From contig JADLGZ010000134.1 in the NCBI GenBank assembly GCA_020849075.1, forward strand, positions 1 through 5,310: a stretch of DNA of 5,310 nt. The letters run 5' to 3'. Below, piece after piece: positions 1 to 5,310 of the stretch. Position numbers and translations under genes: made by a program. Source of the DNA: Fimbriimonadaceae bacterium. Its GTDB lineage: Bacteria; Armatimonadota; Fimbriimonadia; Fimbriimonadales; Fimbriimonadaceae. Position 1 is the first letter of the stretch; every line of letters starts with the position of its first letter. Under the pieces are notes generated by a model. The model was not told the DNA's origin. It worked only from the letters and a program-made list of their open reading frames with translations, and did no database searches.

Positions 1-570
1 GCGGACCAGGTGCTGGACGGTCTGGCGGCGATAGCTCGCAAGACGGGCTGTACATTCAATTGTTACAATATTCGGGGTAACGATACGGGTGCCGAATGCC
101 TTGGATTGACCTCGGGCAACACAAGGGCTATATTGGAGTCATGCATTGCCTACGAAACGACGGCGCTTTGGCTGTCTGATTGCAATCCCTTGGAATTGTA
201 TCCGGACCAGTTCTTAGTTCAAGAAGCGTTGGAATGTGTAGATTTCTTAGTCGTCCAGGGCTCAAACCACACCAGTGCCATGCCCTATGCGTCCGTAATC
301 CTGCCTTCGGCGGCCCCAGCGGAGCAGAACGGCACTTACATCAATGCCGAAGGGCGCCTGCAGCACGCTAAGGGCATGATTCCACCGCCGGGTGAGACCA
401 AGTCAGGGTGGCGTATTTATAGTGAACTTTTGGCTCGGATCAATGGAGGGACTCCTTACTTCAATCCAGGCGAGATTTTGCAAGCAATTGCCTCCGAGTG
501 CCCGTCCTTTGTTGGAGTGGGGGATGGCGATTTATTGCAGCGAGCCGTAGCGGGGAGGGCCCACTCATGA
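1..570 (+). CDS. nuoG: NADH-quinone oxidoreductase subunit G, C-terminal part (5' end outside window)
   Basis: The frame is open from the first base, so this is the last 189 residues of a longer protein; the GTG at 10 is not its start. It matches the C-terminal part of the molybdopterin-oxidoreductase-like domain of NuoG. Visible motifs are ALWLSDCNPLE (visible residues 55-65), then the conserved block from DFLVVQG (81-87) through VILPSAAPAEQNGTYIN (99-115) to EGRLQ (117-121), and the PPPGETKSGW segment (128-137). NuoG sits in the peripheral arm of complex I and carries iron-sulfur clusters in its N-terminal part, which is not seen here. In this family the C-terminal domain is structural and not known to be catalytic. 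The usual ADVVLP motif reads ASVILP, a mild divergence. The protein ends about where short, mitochondrial-type NuoG proteins end, so I see no truncation. The stop codon overlaps the nuoH start by 4 bases. A different molybdopterin enzyme, such as formate dehydrogenase, is possible from this piece alone, but the nuo context argues against it. Confidence 0.9.
   Translation, partial: ADQVLDGLAAIARKTGCTFNCYNIRGNDTGAECLGLTSGNTRAILESCIAYETTALWLSDCNPLELYPDQFLVQEALECVDFLVVQGSNHTSAMPYASVILPSAAPAEQNGTYINAEGRLQHAKGMIPPPGETKSGWRIYSELLARINGGTPYFNPGEILQAIASECPSFVGVGDGDLLQRAVAGRAHS
554..558 (+). promoter_or_regulatory. Ribosome binding site of nuoH
   Basis: GGAGG lies 8 bases before the ATG at 567, inside the end of nuoG. 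It decides the nuoH start: the frame is open further upstream to an ATG at 498, but that would add 23 residues which are nuoG sequence read out of frame and unlike any NuoH N-terminus. Confidence 0.75.
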
Positions 571-1898
571 AGGACCTTGGTCAGGGTATTGAATGGCTAT
601 CCATTCACCAACCAACAACGCTGGCAGTGATTCGTGTCTTGCTCATGATCGTGCCCGTGCTAGTGATTGTTCCAGGGCTTATCTGGTACGAACGCCGACT
701 TCTAAGTTGGATGCAGGACAGAATCGGGCCAAATCGGACCGGAACGATCACTCTTAAGAATGGGAAGAAGATCCGCACGTTTGGCTTGCTGCAACCGATT
801 GCAGATGGGGTCAAGCTCTTCTTCAAGGAAGACATTACGCCAGCGGCGGTTGACCGGTTCCTTTACTTTCTATCTCCGGCAATCGCACTGTTCCCAGCGT
901 TTGCCATTGGCGGCACCCTCCCTTGGGGGCCAGGGCATGGCATCTATGGCCTCCTAACACCCGTATGGGGGTCCGAGATCGGCCTTCTGTACCTGCTTGC
1001 GATCAGTTCTCTCGGGGTCTATGGGGTTGTCTTGAGCGGGTACGCATCCAACAACAAATATTCCTTGATGGGTGGCCTGCGGGGAGCGGCCCAGCTGATC
1101 AGCTACGAGCTGGCAATGGCGATGTCCCTTGCGAGCATCATTCTCGTGAGTGGTTCGCTGAAGCTGACAGAGGTTGTTTCGGCCCAGGAAGGGCCGTTGT
1201 GGGGCGTTGTTTACGGTGTTCAGAACTGGTTCATTTTCACGCCATTTGGCTTCGTGAGTGCAGTAATTTTCCTCATCTGCATGGTTGCCGAGACAAACCG
1301 CGTTCCGTTCGATCTTCCGGAAGCAGAAAATGAACTGATTGCGGGCTACCACACGGAGTACAGCAGTATGAAGTTCGCGGTGTACTTCATGGGTGAGTAC
1401 GCGATGATGTTTATTTTTGGCGGGGTTTTTGGGGTCGTGTTCCTTGGCGGATACAACATTGTGCCGATACGATGGGACGCACTTGCTGGCTCTATGCCGG
1501 GCTATGGTGCAATGCACTTCATCCGCGACGCGAATTATTGGCTAGCCCCCCTCACTTTTCTGGCTAAATGTGCGGCAGGGATTACTTTCTACATCTGGCT
1601 TCGCGCAACCCTCCCGAGGCTGCGCTACGACCAATTGATGGCGCTCGGATGGAAGTTCTTGCTCCCCGCCGCGGTTGCCAATTTTATTGTGTCGGCGGCA
1701 TGGATCATGGCTCAGAAGCTATGGGGTTGGCAGGGCGCGCTTGGGGCGTCAGTGGCGGCCATCATGATTACGGCAGGCCTGTACTCTGCCGTTAAGAGAG
1801 CCATGAACGCAGGCACCACGGCGATGGAGAAGCGGACCCTTGCCTTGGTAGAGGGGACAGAAACAGTGCCGTCAGTGCGGGCGGTGGAGTTGGTCTAA
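567..1898 (+). CDS. nuoH: NADH-quinone oxidoreductase subunit H
   Basis: NuoH is the membrane subunit that forms much of the quinone chamber and links the peripheral arm to the proton-pumping arm. The 443-residue protein has nine likely membrane helices (about 20-40, 95-117, 135-158, 172-198, 222-240, 270-293, 323-345, 359-381, 387-408). That is the Thermus-type count; the E. coli protein has eight helices and about 325 residues. Family motifs are YERRLLSWMQDRIGPNR (41-57), GLLQPIADGVKLFFKED (73-89), SNNKYSLMGGLRGAAQ (161-176), AETNRVPFDLPEAENEL (241-257) with its conserved charged residues, and WLRATLPRLRYDQLM (344-358). An insertion of about 13 residues, rich in Lys and Thr, splits the usual GPNRxGPxGLLQP run at 59-72. 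A 35-residue hydrophilic tail follows helix 9. The start is set by GGAGG at 554-558. The gene overlaps nuoG by 4 bases and nuoJ by 1 base, leaving no room for nuoI. Confidence 0.97.
   Translation: MKDLGQGIEWLSIHQPTTLAVIRVLLMIVPVLVIVPGLIWYERRLLSWMQDRIGPNRTGTITLKNGKKIRTFGLLQPIADGVKLFFKEDITPAAVDRFLYFLSPAIALFPAFAIGGTLPWGPGHGIYGLLTPVWGSEIGLLYLLAISSLGVYGVVLSGYASNNKYSLMGGLRGAAQLISYELAMAMSLASIILVSGSLKLTEVVSAQEGPLWGVVYGVQNWFIFTPFGFVSAVIFLICMVAETNRVPFDLPEAENELIAGYHTEYSSMKFAVYFMGEYAMMFIFGGVFGVVFLGGYNIVPIRWDALAGSMPGYGAMHFIRDANYWLAPLTFLAKCAAGITFYIWLRATLPRLRYDQLMALGWKFLLPAAVANFIVSAAWIMAQKLWGWQGALGASVAAIMITAGLYSAVKRAMNAGTTAMEKRTLALVEGTETVPSVRAVELV
1883..1889 (+). promoter_or_regulatory. Ribosome binding site of nuoJ
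   Basis: GGTGGAG lies 8 bases before the nuoJ ATG at 1898 and within the last codons of nuoH. It supports reinitiation at the TAATG junction, where the last A of the nuoH stop is the first base of nuoJ. Confidence 0.6.
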
Positions 1899-2458
1899 TG
1901 GACATTAACCAGATTCCCATTCCGAACGTTAGCCCCAACTTGGTGATCGTTAGTCTCTTCAGCTTGATTGCGGTAGTGACAGGTATTGGAGTCGTTGCCT
2001 TCAATAATCCGATTCGCTCAATGCTTTCTCTCGTTGCAAACTTCTTCACCCTTGCCTTTATCTATTTCAGCATGGGAGCAGAAATGATGGGTATCCAGCA
2101 GATTGTGGTTTATACGGGCGCGATTATGGTGCTGTTCCTCTTCGTGATCATGCTGCTGAACCTGAGTACTGATAGCCTGACGATGACTCGCAAGTTTGAT
2201 GTGAAGCCATTCCTTGCCGTACCAGTTGGTTTGGGCGTGTTCGCCCTGATAGCAAGTCAGATCCTCCTGCCCTTTAAGGACACCCGGACGCCAAGCGCTC
2301 CTGATGCAACAGCCGTCAGCGTGGGATGGGGTAGCCCTCAGGCTTTAGGTAGAGCGTTATTCACGGGCTACGTGTGGCCATTCGAGATTATCAGCCTGCT
2401 CCTCATGGTGGGAATTGTTGGCGCTATCCTATTGGCCCGGCGGAGGGTTGAAGCTTGA
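1898..2458 (+). CDS. nuoJ: NADH-quinone oxidoreductase subunit J
   Basis: NuoJ is a small membrane subunit lying between NuoH and the antiporter-like subunits. Its third helix contains the pi-bulge linked to coupling in known complex I structures. The 186 residues give about five hydrophobic segments (about 13-35, 40-58, 65-88, 104-124, 160-180). The family signature is clear: FNNPIRSMLSLVANFFTLA (35-53), then GAEMMGIQQIVVYTGAIMVL (60-79), which continues to FVIMLLNLS (82-90), and late in the protein ALF..Y..PFEIISLLLMVGIVGAILLARRR (150-183). The loop between helices 4 and 5 (about 125-150) is short and rich in Ala, Pro and Ser. Length is ordinary for bacterial NuoJ. The gene starts on the last base of the nuoH stop codon and overlaps nuoK by 4 bases, so translation is probably coupled on both sides. 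Confidence 0.96.
   Translation: MDINQIPIPNVSPNLVIVSLFSLIAVVTGIGVVAFNNPIRSMLSLVANFFTLAFIYFSMGAEMMGIQQIVVYTGAIMVLFLFVIMLLNLSTDSLTMTRKFDVKPFLAVPVGLGVFALIASQILLPFKDTRTPSAPDATAVSVGWGSPQALGRALFTGYVWPFEIISLLLMVGIVGAILLARRRVEA
2442..2447 (+). promoter_or_regulatory. Ribosome binding site that fixes the TTG start of nuoK
   Basis: GGAGGG lies 7 bases before the TTG at 2455. The next in-frame candidate, a GTG at 2464, would be 16 bases from it, which is too far. The site therefore favours the TTG, which also overlaps the nuoJ stop in a TTGA arrangement. Confidence 0.75.
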
Positions 2459-2793
2459 ACGAAGTGCCTCTCCTTGCCTATTTGGGGCTTGGTCTGTTCA
2501 TGTTTGTGACCGGGTCTATTGGCGTGGTCATTCGCCGCAACCCGGTGGTCGTTTTCATGTGCATCGAGTTGATGCTGAATGCCGTGAACTTAACCTTCTT
2601 AGCCTTTGCCCGCTATGCGCCCTCACCCCTCCTCCTCGAAAAGCAACCGGCTTGGATGGCGGGGCAAATGGCCGTCATTTTCGTAATGGCCGTTGCTGCG
2701 GCAGAGGTCGCAGTGGGGCTGGGCATCATCATGGCAATTTTCCGACTGAAGAACAAGGTGGACTTGGACGAGCTAAGTTCAATGAGAGGCTAA
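2455..2793 (+). CDS. nuoK: NADH-quinone oxidoreductase subunit K
   Basis: NuoK is a three-helix membrane subunit homologous to MrpC of Na+/H+ antiporters. It carries two membrane glutamates of the proton path. Here they are E38 in the second helix (IELMLNAVNL, 37-46) and E84 in the third (AVAAAEVAVGLGII, 79-92), matching E36 and E72 of E. coli. The two are 46 residues apart instead of 36, because the loop between them (about 54-68, with Pro and a Leu run) is some ten residues longer. The protein is therefore 112 residues where about 100 is usual. The C-terminal tail (VDLDELSSMRG) is of the normal type. The start is TTG, chosen for the strong upstream GGAGGG and the 4-base overlap with nuoJ. 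Three bases separate the stop from nuoL. Confidence 0.96.
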   Translation: MNEVPLLAYLGLGLFMFVTGSIGVVIRRNPVVVFMCIELMLNAVNLTFLAFARYAPSPLLLEKQPAWMAGQMAVIFVMAVAAAEVAVGLGIIMAIFRLKNKVDLDELSSMRG

Positions 2794-2796
2794 CCG

Positions 2797-4980
2797 ATGC
2801 AGAATCCTATCTTCAATCAAGTCTGGTGGATCATCGGTCTCCCGCTGATCGGCTTCCTCATTCAATGTTTCTTTGGCAAGAACATTATCCAGTCCCTCGG
2901 CGAGCCAAAGGGGAAGCGTGTCATGGGTTTTCTTGCCGTCGCGGCCATAGCATCTTCGTTTGCTTTTGGCGTTGCCATCATTCAAGCCCTAGCAGCGCTG
3001 GCTGACCACGACCGAGCGATCATTCAAACTGGCTTTGATTGGATGCGAATCGCCGGGATTTCGATCCCATTTGAGCTGCGCATAGACCCGCTATCGATGA
3101 CGATGGTGATGGTGATCACCGGCATCGGGTCACTCATTCACTTGTACGCTACCGGGTACATGGCTGAAGAGAAAGACTATCCGCGATTTTTCGCCTACCT
3201 CAACCTCTTCGTTGCCTTCATGTTGATGCTCGTGCTGGGCAATAACCTCGCACTCCTCTTTATTGGGTGGGAAGGCGTCGGGTTGTGCTCTTACCTGCTA
3301 ATCGGCTTTTGGTACAAGGACTTTGCTAACAGTATCGCCGCCAACAAGGCATTCATCGTGAACCGAATCGGCGACGTAGGCTTGTCCTTGGGCATGTTCC
3401 TAATCGTTGCCCTTCTAGCGAAGCAAGGTGTTGCTGACCAGCGATACCTCAGCTATGACGTGATCTTCAGTGCACTTCCCGATGTGATCGCCAAAGAACC
3501 TGTGTGGGCAACGGTCATTGCATTGTGCCTGTTCGTCGGGGCTTGCGGCAAGTCTGCCCAGTTCCCTCTGTATCTCTGGCTTCCCGACGCCATGGCGGGC
3601 CCCACTCCCGTATCCGCACTCATTCACGCTGCCACGATGGTTACCGCTGGGGTCGTACTGCTCACGCGGATGCAATTAGTGTTTATTGCCTCGCCTATCG
3701 CGAGCGCAGTAGTGGTCATTGTTGGCCTCTTTACGGCGGTCTTTGCTGCCCTGATCGCGTTTGGTCAAACGGACATCAAGAAAGTTTTGGCCTACTCCAC
3801 AGTATCGCAGCTCGGGTTTATGTTCATAGCCTGCGGCGTCGGCGCGTACTGGGTCGGCATGTTCCACGTTATCACGCATGCATTCTTCAAGGCGCTTCTC
3901 TTCCTTGGCTCCGGTGCCGTCATTCACGCCATGGCCCACGATCAGGATATGCGCAACTACGGCAAGCTGCAAAAGTACATTCCGATCACTTGTGGCACGA
4001 TGGTCATCGGTTGGATCGCGATTGCCGGTATTCCGCTCACTAGCGGCTGGTTCAGCAAGGAAGAAATCCTGCATGAGGCGCTTTTCAGTCAGCAAGCCAT
4101 GCTCGGAAGCTTCAATGTTGGGCTCGCCGTGGGATGGGTTGGCTTTGTCGCTGCCCTGCTCACCGCTATCTACATGACGCGCATGATGATGCTGACCTTC
4201 TGGGGTGGACAAGAGCGTTGGCGTCTGATTCCCGCCAAAAATCACGATGAGCATCATGGTCAGGACGAGCACGGCGCACACGCTCACCACGAGGACCATG
4301 GACCAGACGAGCACTCCTTCTTCCTGACCGATGAAGAGATGGCGGCTCAGCCTCATGAGCACGAGCATCATCACGAGCTTGATGAGAATCATAAGCCGCA
4401 TGAAGTTCCAGTAAGCATGTGGTTCCCCCTCGTTGTACTCGCGCTATTCTCGGCGGGTTCGGGACTCTGGCTTAAGGGTATTGACTGGCAACCCTTTAAC
4501 TCATTACCAAAGGACCGACTTGAAAATTGGCTTGTTGAACATCCTCATGCCGCTAATCACGGGCACATTCAATACGGAGACCTAGTTCCGCACTTAGGAT
4601 TCTGGATTGGAATTGTCGGGTTAACTCTGGGTGTGCTTTGGTACATGCGTGGCCTCCCCAAGAGCGAAGGTTGGGATATGGCGCGATGGAACCCGCTGCG
4701 ACGTGCCGCTGGCAACCAGTTCGGATATGACGCGGCGATGATGAGCGCAGGAATTGAAGGCGGCGGAACACTCGGTAATTGGCTTTGGCGTACCGTTGAT
4801 TCAAAGATTATTGACGGCGCCGTCAACGGAATCGGAGGCTTGCTAAGCGGCATGGCGAAGGGCTTTGGCTGGATCCAATCTGGCTACGCTCGAGGGTACG
4901 CGTTGATGATGCTAGTAGGGTGTGCTGGAATTTTGGGTTGGATTGTTTACGCGGTGAACAACTTCGGAGGAAAGGGATAG
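2797..4980 (+). CDS. nuoL: NADH-quinone oxidoreductase subunit L, with a His-rich loop
   Basis: NuoL is the distal antiporter-like proton-pumping subunit, related to MrpA/MrpD. At 727 residues it is about 110 longer than the E. coli protein (613). About 16 membrane helices can be placed. The proton-channel residues are all present: E159 (FIGWEGVGLCSYLL), D193 (NRIGDVG), K252 (CGKSAQFPLYLWLPDA), H277 (SALIHAAT), H357, H361 and K365 (FHVITHAFFKALLFLGSG), and K421-E422 (GWFSKEE). These match E144, D178, K229, H254, H334, H338, K342 and K399-D400 of E. coli. After helix 13 (YMTRMMMLTFWGG, 459-471) comes a hydrophilic loop at 481-535 with 16 His and 16 Asp/Glu. Helix 14 then resumes at about 541. 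A small second His cluster lies at 582-590. The C-terminal part (about 620-700) is long enough for the lateral helix, and helix 16 lies at about 700-720. GAGAGG at 2784-2789, 7 bases before the ATG, supports the start. The TAG stop shares its last base with the nuoM GTG. Confidence 0.97.
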   Translation: MQNPIFNQVWWIIGLPLIGFLIQCFFGKNIIQSLGEPKGKRVMGFLAVAAIASSFAFGVAIIQALAALADHDRAIIQTGFDWMRIAGISIPFELRIDPLSMTMVMVITGIGSLIHLYATGYMAEEKDYPRFFAYLNLFVAFMLMLVLGNNLALLFIGWEGVGLCSYLLIGFWYKDFANSIAANKAFIVNRIGDVGLSLGMFLIVALLAKQGVADQRYLSYDVIFSALPDVIAKEPVWATVIALCLFVGACGKSAQFPLYLWLPDAMAGPTPVSALIHAATMVTAGVVLLTRMQLVFIASPIASAVVVIVGLFTAVFAALIAFGQTDIKKVLAYSTVSQLGFMFIACGVGAYWVGMFHVITHAFFKALLFLGSGAVIHAMAHDQDMRNYGKLQKYIPITCGTMVIGWIAIAGIPLTSGWFSKEEILHEALFSQQAMLGSFNVGLAVGWVGFVAALLTAIYMTRMMMLTFWGGQERWRLIPAKNHDEHHGQDEHGAHAHHEDHGPDEHSFFLTDEEMAAQPHEHEHHHELDENHKPHEVPVSMWFPLVVLALFSAGSGLWLKGIDWQPFNSLPKDRLENWLVEHPHAANHGHIQYGDLVPHLGFWIGIVGLTLGVLWYMRGLPKSEGWDMARWNPLRRAAGNQFGYDAAMMSAGIEGGGTLGNWLWRTVDSKIIDGAVNGIGGLLSGMAKGFGWIQSGYARGYALMMLVGCAGILGWIVYAVNNFGGKG
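4237..4401 (+). other. Histidine/acid-rich loop segment in NuoL
   Basis: This codes for NuoL residues 481-535: 55 residues, of which 16 are His and 16 are Asp or Glu. The Phe-Phe-Leu stretch at 508-510 is the only hydrophobic break. It lies between helices 13 and 14, where the E. coli protein has only about a dozen residues. From the known topology of NuoL this loop should face the cytoplasm (inference). The composition suggests metal binding or buffering, but no defined metal-site motif is visible. Confidence 0.8.
4966..4970 (+). promoter_or_regulatory. Ribosome binding site that fixes the GTG start of nuoM
   Basis: GGAGG lies 9 bases before the GTG at 4980, within the last codons of nuoL. 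No ATG occurs in this frame until well inside the conserved protein (codon 93), so this site and the 1-base TAGTG overlap decide the start. Confidence 0.75.
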
Positions 4981-5310
4981 TGCCAATCCTCTCCTGGCTC
5001 ATCTTCATACCTCTCATTGGCGCCGCTGCAATCGGCTTCTTGCCAAATGAGCGTAAGGATCTGGCGCGGGCAACGTCCTTGATCACAACGATCGTCACCT
5101 TTGCACTGAGCCTTGTGCTTTTCAAGCAGTTCAACGGTGAAACATTTAAGTTTCAGTTCGTTGAGAAGATTCCATGGGTCGAAAAGTTTGGGATTAGCTA
5201 CCATCTTGGTGTGGATGGCATCAGCATTTGGCTAGTGCTTCTCACGACCTTCCTGATGGTGGTTAGTGTGTGGTTTAGCACCTATGTTAACCAAAAGGTT
5301 AAGGCGTACA
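4980..5310 (+). CDS. nuoM: NADH-quinone oxidoreductase subunit M, N-terminal part (3' end outside window)
   Basis: NuoM is the middle antiporter-like proton-pumping subunit of complex I. The first 110 residues are present, and the frame is open to the window end. Starting with GTG, the protein begins MPILSWLIFIPLIGAAAIGF, a first membrane helix of the NuoM type. A second helix follows at about 28-48 and a hydrophilic stretch at 49-70 containing EKIPWVEKFG (62-71). Then comes the hallmark block YHLGVDGISIWLVLLTTFL (74-92), which separates NuoM from NuoL and NuoN. The channel residues lie further on and cannot be checked. The gene overlaps the nuoL stop by one base, with a strong ribosome binding site inside nuoL. 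nuoN would be expected to follow outside the window. Confidence 0.94.
   Translation, partial: MPILSWLIFIPLIGAAAIGFLPNERKDLARATSLITTIVTFALSLVLFKQFNGETFKFQFVEKIPWVEKFGISYHLGVDGISIWLVLLTTFLMVVSVWFSTYVNQKVKAY

Noticed and set aside
10..12. GTG as the real start of the first gene
   Set aside because: The frame is open to the window edge and the protein begins in the middle of the NuoG fold, so this is an internal valine codon.
498..566. A start for nuoH at the upstream ATG at 498
   Set aside because: The added 23 residues would be nuoG sequence in the wrong frame with no NuoH similarity. The ATG at 567 has a GGAGG at the right distance and gives a normal N-terminus.
954..1517. A 187-codon open frame on the minus strand inside nuoH
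   Set aside because: It is antisense to the most conserved part of nuoH, and its composition (many His, Arg, Asn and Cys residues without motifs) is that of a shadow frame.
2791..2800. A possible internal promoter or terminator at the only gap, nuoK-nuoL
   Set aside because: The gap is 3 bases, and I see no convincing -35/-10 pair or hairpin around it. Any internal promoter would have to lie inside coding sequence and cannot be supported by eye.
2415..3005. A 196-codon + strand frame across the ends of nuoJ, nuoK and nuoL
   Set aside because: It overlaps nuoK completely in another frame and crosses two gene junctions. The protein is Cys/Arg/His-rich with no family signal.
4353..4360. The palindrome CTCATGAG in nuoL
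   Set aside because: Eight bases is too short to mean anything, and it arises from Pro-His-Glu codons. There is no stem-loop with a U-tract, so it is not a terminator or operator.
3676..4401. A 241-codon open frame on the minus strand inside nuoL
   Set aside because: It lies wholly antisense to conserved nuoL. Its Met/Val/Leu-rich beginning is simply the reverse complement of the His and Glu codons of the His-rich loop. No domain is recognisable and it has no gene context.

Overview
The window is a fully coding slice of a nuo operon, which encodes proton-pumping NADH:quinone oxidoreductase (respiratory complex I). All genes are on the + strand. In order they are the 3' end of nuoG, then complete nuoH, nuoJ, nuoK and nuoL, then the 5' end of nuoM. 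Both ends of the window cut through genes, so the operon continues on each side. No stretch is free of coding sequence: the largest gap between genes is 3 bases (2794-2796), and the other four junctions overlap by 1 or 4 bases. I see no RNA gene, mobile element, CRISPR array, terminator or separate promoter.

Layout: 1-570 is the C-terminal part of NuoG, the peripheral-arm subunit with a molybdopterin-oxidoreductase-like fold. 567-1898 is NuoH, the membrane subunit at the quinone site. 1898-2458 is NuoJ, 2455-2793 NuoK and 2797-4980 NuoL, with NuoM from 4980 to the end. NuoJ and NuoK carry the proton path beside NuoH. NuoL and NuoM are antiporter-like pump modules, and NuoL also supplies the long lateral helix. 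Two starts are not ATG (TTG for nuoK, GTG for nuoM). Each is placed by a strong Shine-Dalgarno sequence and an overlap with the previous stop codon.

The gene order is the usual bacterial one except that nuoI is missing between nuoH and nuoJ. NuoI is the ferredoxin-like subunit that hands electrons to quinone. The nuoH stop and nuoJ start overlap, so the space is closed and not merely degraded; the gene must lie elsewhere if the enzyme is complete. Other departures from the textbook subunits are insertions in loops: about 13 residues in NuoH loop 1, about 10 in the NuoK loop, and a 55-residue histidine/acid-rich loop in NuoL. The core proton-channel residues I checked are all present.

The organism is a respiring bacterium with roughly balanced GC content. 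The nine-helix NuoH, the long NuoL and the absent nuoI make an enteric-type proteobacterium unlikely. A lineage such as Armatimonadota is only a low-confidence guess. I found no new kind of system here; the interest lies in the variations on complex I.
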